Assembly (NCBI RefSeq): GCF_035222485.1
Contig: NC_085923.1
Location: 3,224,001-3,288,000 of the forward strand
DNA length: 64,000 bases
Direction of reading: 5' to 3'
Origin: Podospora pseudoanserina
Taxonomy: Eukaryota; Ascomycota; Sordariomycetes; Sordariales; Podosporaceae
The notes beneath the pieces were generated by a model, which saw only the letters and a program-made list of their open reading frames with translations, was not told where the DNA came from and did no database searches. The translations under genes were made by a program, and so were the position numbers. This document shows positions 56,530-64,000 of this stretch, piece after piece; position 1 is the stretch's first letter, and each line of letters begins with the position of its first letter.

Positions 56530-59500
56530 ATGATGTCCAAGCGACCATTAAGTACGGAAAACAGTGGCAATACTACGGCCGAAAGTAGAAAGAGGGGGAG
56601 AATAGCTTCTGATGGTTTGGAGACATCGGGAGCCAATATCTCTCGACAAGGAGCGAATTCGGAGTATACAGTCGGCTGGATTTGCGCTCTAACTACGGAA
56701 TCTGTAGCAGCCCGAGCCTTCCTCGATGAAGAATACGGCGGCCTTGAAGCAGTCGCCCAGCACGACAACAATAGCTATATCTTGGGCAAGATCGGCAGTC
56801 ACAATGTCGTAATTGCCGTCCTGCCTGATGCAGAATATGGCACAACGTCCGCGGCGGCAGTAGCCCGAGACATGCTTCACAGCTTTCCGAACGTACGCAT
56901 TGGATTGATGGTCGGCATCGGAGGTGGTGCGCCTAGTCGGAAGCGTGATATCCGACTCGGGGATGTAATAGTCAGCAGTCCCGGTGGCGGGAAAGGCGGC
57001 GTATTCCAGTACGACTTTGGCAAGACCATTCAGGATCAGACGTTCCAAGAGACTGCATTCTTGGACCAACCACCCACGGTGCTGCGGGCGGCTGTAAGCA
57101 CGCTCAAAGGCACATACGATATGAAGGGCCACCAGCTTGTGGCCGATGTGGAAATGGCATTGAAGAAGATCAAGAAGCGGAAAAATTACAGAAAACCTAC
57201 TCCAGCAAGCGATAGATTATACAGATCCGACGTTGTACATCCTTCGCACTCGTCTGAAAGCTGCGAGATCACATGCGGTAATGACGAGGCCAACTTGGTG
57301 GTCCGAGATAAACGAGATGAAGAGGACGACGATCCCGCAATTCACTACGGCTTAATTGCCAGTGGAAACCAACTGATGAAGGATGCGCGTATCCGGGACA
57401 AGTTAGCGGATGAAAAGGGGGTTCTTTGCTTCGAGATGGAGGCGGCCGGTTTAATGAACCATTTCCCGTGCCTAGTGATCCGCGGGATATGCGACTACTC
57501 CGACTCGCACAAGAACAAGGATTGGCAAGGATATGCGGCAATGATGGCAGCGGCCTATGCGAAGGATCTTCTGCGTCAGATCCCGTCTAATAAGGTCGAG
57601 GAAGAGAGGAGGATTGGCGAAGTGGTTAATTCACGTTAGTAGTGCAGCTCCAATTATAGAATGTCATCTAACTATGAGCAGTCCAAGAGGGCCTGGGATG
57701 CCTACACCAGACGACGAATGAGACCAAAGCTGAGGTCGAAACTATGAGACGCAATCATCACCTCGCTGAAGTTGAGAGATGGCTCTGCCCACCCGACGCA
57801 TCGACTAACTTCAAAGAAGCGAGAAGAAAATGGCACGAAGGGTCTGGGCTATGGTTCCTCGATAGCCCTGCCTTCAATGAGTGGAAGTGTGGATCACATC
57901 ATCTGTGGCTTCACGGCTTAGCAGGATGTGGCAAAACTGTCCTTAGTGCGACGATAGTGGATCATCTCCAGAAGAGGAACGATTGCATAGTCCTGCAATT
58001 CTACTTCGATTTCAACGACACTTCGAAACAGAAGGTGGACGGCGTGTTGCGCTCTCTTGTCTTTCAGCTCTACAAATTAGGATCTAGTTCTAATGAGCTT
58101 AACAGCCTATACCAATCCCACTTCGACTACCAGAGACAGCCAGACAATCCAAGTTTAACAAAAACACTCCATGCAATGATGAAGGACTCGAAAAATATTT
58201 ATCTAGTCATGGATGCACTAGACGAGTGCACAGAGAGAGGGGAACTGCTCCAATGGATGATGGAATTCTTCAACGCGCCCGACCTAGGCCATGTTCGTAT
58301 GATCGCCACTGGCCGGCCAGATGAAGAGTTTCTGAGACGTATTCCCGGTTGGATAGGTAAAAACAACTGTTTGCAACTCGATAAAGAGGCTGTCAACGCC
58401 GACATACGCTCCTATGTCACGGCAAAGCTTGAGCAGAGTCCCGATTTCTTGGAAAAGGAACTGTCTCAGGATCTTCGCGAACGGATTCGGAATGAAGTCG
58501 GAGATAGGGCTGACGGGATGTGGGTTTCCTCCCCGGCTGTCCATATAGCTAAACGAATATCTAACATTTAGCATAGGTTCAGATGGGCAGCATGTCAATT
58601 GGCTAGCCTTGCAAAATGTATGAGTCCCAGGGATATCGAAACAGCTCTGAAGACTTTGCCCCGGGATCTCAATGAGACATATCAGCGCATGCTCCAAAAC
58701 ATACCAGCAAACCTTAAGAAGGATGCTATACGTCTCCTACAGTTCCTTGTCCACGGCAAGCGGCCGTTGACGCTACATGAGGCCGTAGAGGTAATAGCCA
58801 CACAGACGGATGAGGAGCCACGAGGCTTCGACCTAAAGCGCAGGCTTTTTCGCGGTGACGATATTCTACAGTACTGCCCCAGTCTAGTGTCGGTTATTGA
58901 TGTCTTAGCTTATAACGGGGCTAGAAAAGAGCTCCACCTTGCCCATTTCTCAGTCAAAGAGTATCTTCTGAAGGAAGGGCAGTTTGGTCTACCTCTTGCT
59001 AGCATTGTCATTACCAGGACTTGTTTGACATACCTTACTGATATTGAGGGTAGATGGTGGGAAATTAAGAAGAGATTTGCGATGGCGCAATATGCGGCGA
59101 TGTATTGGATGGACTATGCCGCTTTGGCGGAAAGATCAGAAGACGTTGTTCAAATAAGTATCAAGTTTTTACAGGACGAGTCGACTTTTCAGCGGTGGAT
59201 TCAGCTGTACCAGGCGGACAATATGCTGACCAGAGCACCGGGTTCTCGACAAGAATTAAGACTCTATTATGCTTGCCTGGGTGGACTTGCAGCAGTCTCA
59301 AGAGCCTTGATAGACGGAGACGCCGATGTCAACGCGCAGGGCGGCCTTTACGGTAACGCTCTCCAGGCTGCTGCAAATGGAGACCACCGAGATGTTGTTC
59401 AACTTTTGCTGGATAGGGGTGGCGATGTCAACATACAGGGCGGCCTTTACGACAATGCTCTTTACGCTGCTGTAAATGGAGGCCACCGAGATATTGTTCA

Positions 59501-60473
59501 ACTTTTGCTAGACAGAGGTGCCGATATCAACGCACAGGGCGGCTATGACGGCAATGCTCTTTACGCTGCTATAAATGGAGGCCACCGAGATATTGTTCAA
59601 CTTTTGCTGGACAGGGGTGCCGATGTCAACATACAGGGCCGCCTTTACAACAATGCTCTTTACGCTGCTGTAAATGGAGGCCACCGAGATATTATTCAAC
59701 TTTTGCTGGACAGGGGTGCCGATGTCAACGCACAGGGTGGCGATTACGGTAACGCTCTTCAGGCTGCTGTAAATGGAGGCCACCGAGATACTGTTCAACT
59801 TTTGCTGGACAGGGGTGCCGATGTCAACGTACAGGGTGGCTGGTACGGCAACGTTCTTTACGCTGCTGTAAATGGAGGCCACCGAGATATTATTCAACTT
59901 TTGCTGGACAGGGGTGCCGATGTCAACGTACAGGGTGGCTGGTACGCCAACGCTCTTTACGCTGCTGTAAATGGAGGCCACCGAGATATTATTCAACTTT
60001 TGCTGGACAGGGGTGCCGATGTCAACGCACAGGGCGGCGATTACGGTAACGCTCTTCAGGCTGCTGTAAATGGAGGCCACCGAGATATTATTCAACTTTT
60101 GCTGGATAGGGGTGCCGATGTCAACGCACAGGGCGGACGTTACGGTAACGCTCTCCAGGCTGCTTCAAAGGGAGGCCACCGAGATATTGTTCAACTTTTG
60201 CTGGACAGGGGTGCCGATGTCAACGCACAGGGCGGCGATTACGGTAACGCTCTTCCGGCTGCTTCAAATAGAGGCTACCGAGATATTGTTCAACTTTTGC
60301 TGGACAGGGGTGCCGATGTCAACGGAAAGGGTGGCTGGTACGGTAACGCTCTCCAGGCTGCTTCAAATAGAGGCTACCGAGATATTGTTCAACTTTTGCT
60401 GGACAGGGGTGCCGATATTACAGCTCTCGATAAAAATGTAAGGTACGTCTCATGGATGGACGACCTCTATTAG
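56530..60473 (+). CDS. NLR-like protein: PNP_UDP phosphorylase domain, NACHT ATPase, ankyrin repeats
   Basis: Exons 56530-57634, 57682-58519 and 58577-60473 (introns 47 and 57 nt) give 1279 aa. Residues about 45-350 form a nucleoside-phosphorylase domain: [53 protein letters not shown] (E302, E304) and [20 protein letters not shown] (D322). NACHT: Walker A GLAGCGKT at 447-454, Walker B VMDALDE at 544-550, then [12 protein letters not shown] winged-helix-like segment ([13 protein letters not shown]) follows. From about 885 to the end are twelve 33-aa ankyrin units, eleven nearly complete. Fungal NLRs of this architecture are linked to heterokaryon incompatibility and immunity. Bacterial PNP effectors of the Detocs type cleave ATP; whether this one does is unknown. 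Confidence 0.93.
59300..60420 (+). repeat. 99-bp tandem repeats encoding ankyrin units
   Basis: About eleven consecutive 99-bp units inside the NLR gene, highly similar at DNA level (CACCGAGATATTGTTCAACT and GGACAGGGGTGCCGATGTCA recur). Variation is concentrated at a few codons after GTCAACG and around the GGC-xxx-TAC-GGT segment. Confidence 0.93.
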
Positions 60474-60760
60474 AGGATATACCGACGTAGTTAAGCTTCT
60501 TCTGCATCACTGTGAAGCTAATGCTATTTGAAAGGACGACGATGGCCGGGCGGCATTGTTTCATGTTACACGGCAGGGTCGTTATATGTTAGTGCAATTC
60601 TGTTTAACTAAGTTTCCATCGGAGCTACACACCAAAGACCACTACGATGCAACGCTGTTGTTCGGAGCTTTAAGAAATGGGCATAATAAAGTTATAGAAT
60701 TCATATTAGGGATATTATTAGCATTAACTTTAGGGATGTTACTTGTCGGACACTAATGCA
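60474..60760 (+). pseudogene. Ankyrin-repeat remnant beyond the NLR stop codon
   Basis: Another frame than the NLR C-terminus continues ankyrin-like sequence: GYTDVVKLLLHHCEANAI, a TGA, then KDDDGRAALFHVTRQGR, with LLFGALRNGHNKVIEF further on. These units are more divergent than the tandem set. The NLR frame leaves the ankyrin consensus at [16 protein letters not shown] just before its stop, so a frameshift probably truncated a longer repeat domain. Confidence 0.6.
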
Positions 60761-61335
60761 ATAGGCAGGGAAGAGTCGTAGTTATCAACTTATCTAGCTC
60801 TTTTCCCGCTATGCCGAAGAGGTTATTGACTTGCAAGTTGACTCGGCAGATACATGTATGGAAAGCAGACCAGTCCCGTTCAGTTAGTCGTTGGCTTGGT
60901 GTGACATTTGTATATTGTGTGTCGCAGACGGCAGCGATTACTAGCAGTGTAACATCTATAACGTTAGCAGTGGCGACTTTATATATATGCCTCGAGTGTT
61001 TCGAGTTTGGGGTTAAATGTCGAAATGCGTCACATAATTAGGAACTTAAGCAATTAGGAAATACCTCTTGTCAGCGATATCGCATACAACTTAGACTAGC
61101 CTTTGCTAGAAGTTGATATCCCGAACTAAATAAATAACCTTTTAACTAGGGCCGCATTATTGCGCTCGAGGAATAGGATAACGCTAGTTCAGTATAAGCC
61201 GTCGCTTTTTTTACTGATAGCGCTGCTCCACCATTCAATTAACTAGTCTAAGGAGATAATGTAATTTCTTCGCTTCCAAACTAAGAAAAGGCTGATGTTG
61301 TGCCGTACGATCCACTGAGATATTATACAGCCTTT
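60761..61335. other. AT-rich intergenic sequence
   Basis: Composition turns AT-rich and TA-rich here. The frame 60811-61041 has no recognisable product. Confidence 0.4.
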
Positions 61336-61460
61336 TCTAGGTAGGAGCGCCGATATCAACGTACAGGGCGGTCATATACGGCAATGCTCTCCAGGCCGCT
61401 TCAAGTGGAGGCCACGAGATATTGCCCACTTCTTCTGGACAGAGGCGCCGATATTAACGC
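61336..61460 (+). pseudogene. Isolated ankyrin-repeat relic
   Basis: The DNA segment GGAGCGCCGATATCAACGTA with CAGGGCGG and GGCAATGCTCTCCAGGC, followed by GGAGGCCAC, matches the 99-bp unit of the NLR 0.9 kb upstream. It has small indels and a degraded continuation (CTTCTGGACAGAGGCGCC). No open frame survives. Confidence 0.65.
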
Positions 61461-62230
61461 TCTTCGGGTTACTTTGCGTATTGATAAGTCTTTGTCTCCT
61501 GCATACTTGGATCGTCCGGTATATGCTTAAGGTCTTTAAAGTTACTATCGGAGAATCCGGACTGAAACAAAATACTAGATATTACCGCCAAAATCTTATA
61601 GCAGGGAAACTAGAGAACTAGTTTGCAAGCTACTATAGAAAACTAACTATGCTAATTGTAATAGCTCTAGGAGTCACTATATATATAAGACTTTATCGGG
61701 GCACACCCTCCCAATTAGGGTTAGAGTTTTCTATAGGCCCTGAATTTTCAGCCGAACTGCTCCCAACGGCTACACTATTCCCAAAGACCCACTTAATTGC
61801 AAGTCAACCTCTGGCACTTTGATTTTACAACTGTAATTTCTGCCTCTTACAACTTCTCTCAATTACGGTCTTCTCCCACGAATTCCATCGCCAGCCAGCC
61901 AGAAATACGCGCGCATGAGCGTTTCAAGATGTTTAGACGTAGAAAAAAGCCCTTGAAAAATGGGATCTGGGCGCTAAAGGCTTAGAAACGCGTTTTCTAA
62001 GCTCTTTGGCTGAGGCAGCAATATGGGTGTGTGTTACAGTTAACCTAACGGCAGGTCGCGCAGTATGTGGGGCGCAGGACGTCCCCAGCTAATCATTAGG
62101 GAAGTTAGGAGATAGCCAATTGAGGCTGGCCAGAGAGTGCTATGGCGCCAAGGCCCACGAGCACTCTGCAGGATGCAATGTGCTAGGAGTGATCGAGGGC
62201 ATAGCACGACGAGCACTTCAGGGTCTTAAG
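61461..62230. other. AT-rich sequence without genes
   Basis: No coding support. The segment 62090-62230 is less AT-rich and precedes the 199-bp repeat; it may be part of the same degraded element. Confidence 0.4.
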
Positions 62231-62429
62231 GTCTATATATACGGAGGAACTGGCTAGTGTAGATAGACAGTTCCGCAGTATGCAATACAAGTCACAATCG
62301 TTGGTATTCAGACTATTGTGATTGAGACAAGCTATTGTTGTACACTGTTTAGCTGTACCGAACCAGGATTGTTCAGAAGTGCCTTCAACCAGTATCCCTT
62401 TCAGAGGTTCTGGATAGAGATTCGTCACA
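62231..62429 (+). repeat. 199-bp repeat related to the downstream solo LTR
   Basis: From GTCTATATATA to TTCGTCACA this aligns without gaps to 63387-63585. I count about 19 differences, nearly all transitions. Upstream of the TATA-like box the two copies do not resemble each other, so only the R/U5-like part is shared. No target duplication found. Confidence 0.75.
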
Positions 62430-62506
62430 TTTACACCACGCAATTTTAGTAAAAAAGCTCGCTTATATAGTTTAATAACGTATTAAACACTAGTATCCTT
62501 TTTAGA

Positions 62507-62701
62507 TTAAGTAAGCTTTTTCGATTTGGGCGTAATATCGCGTTGTGCAGGCCGGCCGGCGCGTCGGTTACGGAGGGTTAAGAATGGTATATTGTATAGC
62601 TTTGCTGCGGCTCGGAGGCTTAATTTCGGAGTGTTTTGAATAGCTTTAACGTATATTATAAGCGAGCCGTAGATATAAGCGAGTCGTACAGTCTCTACCA
62701 C
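62507..62701 (-). mobile_element. Fot1/pogo-type transposase N-terminal fragment
   Basis: A 64-aa minus-strand frame with KLSLRAAAKLYNIPFLTLRN and RRAGRPAQRD is the helix-turn-helix region of fungal Fot1/pogo transposases. It ends with SKKLT and no downstream part follows on this strand. It lies head-to-head with the plus-strand relic starting at about 62764. The left side shows AT enrichment. Confidence 0.65.
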
Positions 62702-62763
62702 GACGCGTCCTCCTTATACCTAACATTAATTTTTTCCATAACCTAATATACCTCCTACTTTAA

Positions 62764-63839
62764 AGGAAGCCAAGATACTTTTAGCCCTTAAGGCTCTTCG
62801 AATTAATAAAAAATTAAGCCTCCGAGCTGCAGCTAAGTTCTATAACGTACTAGCTATAACTCTTTCTAACCGACGCGCCGGCCGGCCTACACGACGCGAT
62901 ATAATACTTAATTTAAAAAAGCTAACTTAATCGGAAGAGGAAGTTATTATCCGATATATTATTAAGCTATATATATAAGCTTTTCTATTAAGATTACGTA
63001 GCGTAGAAGATATAGCTAACTAACTATTACGCGTACGCGACGCGCCCCCTATTAGTAAGCTCTAGGCATATAACTTCGTTAAACGCTAGCTATAGCTCCG
63101 TACGCGTTTTACGCGTAAATACAACTATTAAAGGGCTAAATACGAAGATCCGAAGGTTATTACCGAATAGTTTACGCTCGTTGTCACGGTTCTGGAAGAC
63201 AGTGGGGCCACGAGGGACCAATCAAGACTGGACCGCGCCGTCGAGCGGGGCTCACGGTCCAGAAGGGCAACGGACCAATAAGATGGGGACCGGGGACCGC
63301 GGTGGGGCTCACGGTCCACGGTCCGGCATCGGCCAATCAGGAGCGGACCGAGGACCGTCTGTAAGTCAACGGTCCACAGTCCACGGGTCTATATATAGGG
63401 AGGAACTGGCCGGCGTAGATAGACAGTTCCGTAGTATGCAATATAAGTCACAATCATTGGTATTCAGACTATTGTGATAGAGACAAGCCATTGTTGTACA
63501 CTATTTAGCTGTACCGGACTAAGATTGTTCAGAAGTGCCTTTAACTAGTGTCCCTTTTAGAGGTTCTGGATAGGGGTTCGTCACACTCGTACGGAATACT
63601 AAAGCTAAGTACGGTATTATAAATAACGATATTTATAACTTCGACGAAATTAGGTTTATAATAAATATTATTTTCGCAGGTATAGTAATTACGACCTCGG
63701 ACGGCTTTAGTAAAGCGAAACTAGCTTAGCTTAATAACCGCGAATAGGTAACGGTAATCTAAAGAGTTAATACTTTTAATTAAGCTATCTCTCTTTTTAT
63801 TATTTTAACCGCGTAATACTACTTTATTAATTAATATAC
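62764..63839 (+). mobile_element. RIP-eroded Fot1/pogo-type DNA transposon relic
   Basis: Plus-strand translation with many stops retains transposase blocks in order: KLSLRAAAKFYNV, SNRRAGRPTRRD, SEEEVIIRYI, LRSVEDIAN, RDAPPISKL, YEDPKVITE, then after the inserted LTR NTKAKYGI, DIYNFDE and ITTSDG. DIYNFDE contains the first catalytic Asp region of the DDE domain. Sequence is TA-rich with stops mostly TAA/TAG, as expected from C-to-T mutation of CpA sites. It is interrupted by the LTR at 63182-63585 and ends abruptly at 63839. The coding remnant lacks the DDE C-terminal part. Confidence 0.7.
63182..63585 (+). mobile_element. Solo LTR with 5-bp target-site duplication
   Basis: A 404-bp element beginning TGTCACGG and ending TTCGTCACA (TG...CA ends), flanked by CTCGT at 63177-63181 and 63586-63590. 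A TATA-like box TCTATATATA is at about 63388-63397. The first 200 bp hold repeated GGACCG/CGGTCC motifs and two GGGGCTCACGGTCCA copies. It interrupts the transposase relic exactly between EDPKVITE...FTLV and the NTKAKYG block. Its GC content is normal while its surroundings are AT-rich. No internal retrotransposon genes are present. Confidence 0.82.
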
Positions 63840-64000
63840 TGTTGAAATAGGTGCTATTGAGGCCTGTAAATATAGGCTCAAATAGCTATCGGCGCAGTAC
63901 ACTGAGAGCGAAGAAGACTTTGACTGCAGCATTCGACAGTTGCCGTGGCACTGAAGGAAGGAGGATTACAGGGCGGTGCCCTGTAATATATAGAAGAGAA
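63840..64000 (+). mobile_element. Possible start of another LTR, cut by the window end
   Basis: Transposase-relic similarity stops at 63839, and TGTTGAAATAGG, a common LTR-type beginning, starts at 63840 with a change to less AT-rich sequence. The far end is outside the window. Confidence 0.35.

Noticed and set aside
59508-60441. Repetitive frames on both strands across the ankyrin array
   Set aside because: They arise from the 99-bp periodicity (99 is divisible by 3, so every frame repeats) and are not separate genes.

Overview
The window is nuclear DNA of a filamentous ascomycete (Pezizomycotina), most likely a Sordariomycete and possibly Sordariales. This rests on short 47-75 nt GT-AG introns with CTRAC branch points, a cdc2 gene with two short introns, an intron-bearing tRNA, a secreted GH12 glucanase, typical fungal bZIPs, a PNP_UDP-NACHT-ankyrin NLR and a transposase relic eroded in the style of repeat-induced point mutation (RIP). 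No species can be named from the sequence alone.

Layout. 1-12.7 kb: CDK1 (cdc2) divergent from an ALKBH1-type dioxygenase, two small Cys-containing proteins, tRNA-Thr(UGU) with an intron, and a disrupted gene of unknown function. 12.7-20.9 kb: an arsenite methyltransferase divergent from a short bZIP factor and a VOC-fold protein, then a GH12 glucanase, a calcineurin-like phosphoesterase and a small hydrophilic protein. 23-51 kb is mostly conserved genes: BLM10/PA200 proteasome activator, tRNA-Val(CAC), a trypsin-like protease-domain protein, a C-terminal membrane-anchored fungal protein, a protein kinase, a Pap1/Yap-like bZIP, a Cup1-like LYR protein, the UEV MMS2, the Golgi scaffold MON2 and a mitochondrial stomatin-like protein. 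Exon joins were worked out by hand; for each joined gene the exon lengths sum to a whole number of codons.

51-64 kb is accessory DNA: a decayed copy of the membrane-anchored family, a decayed copy of the protease-domain family, an apparently intact 1279-residue NLR with a dozen nearly identical ankyrin repeats, ankyrin remnants beyond its stop, a RIP-eroded Fot1/pogo transposase, a solo LTR with a 5-bp target duplication, a related 199-bp repeat and the start of what may be another LTR.

The most interesting observation is that the protease-domain and membrane-anchored families occur side by side twice: intact at 30.6-34.8 kb and both pseudogenized at 51.4-55.5 kb next to the NLR. This suggests a linked two-gene module, possibly belonging to fungal self/non-self recognition. 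That role is inference; the homology and the lesions are visible in the sequence.
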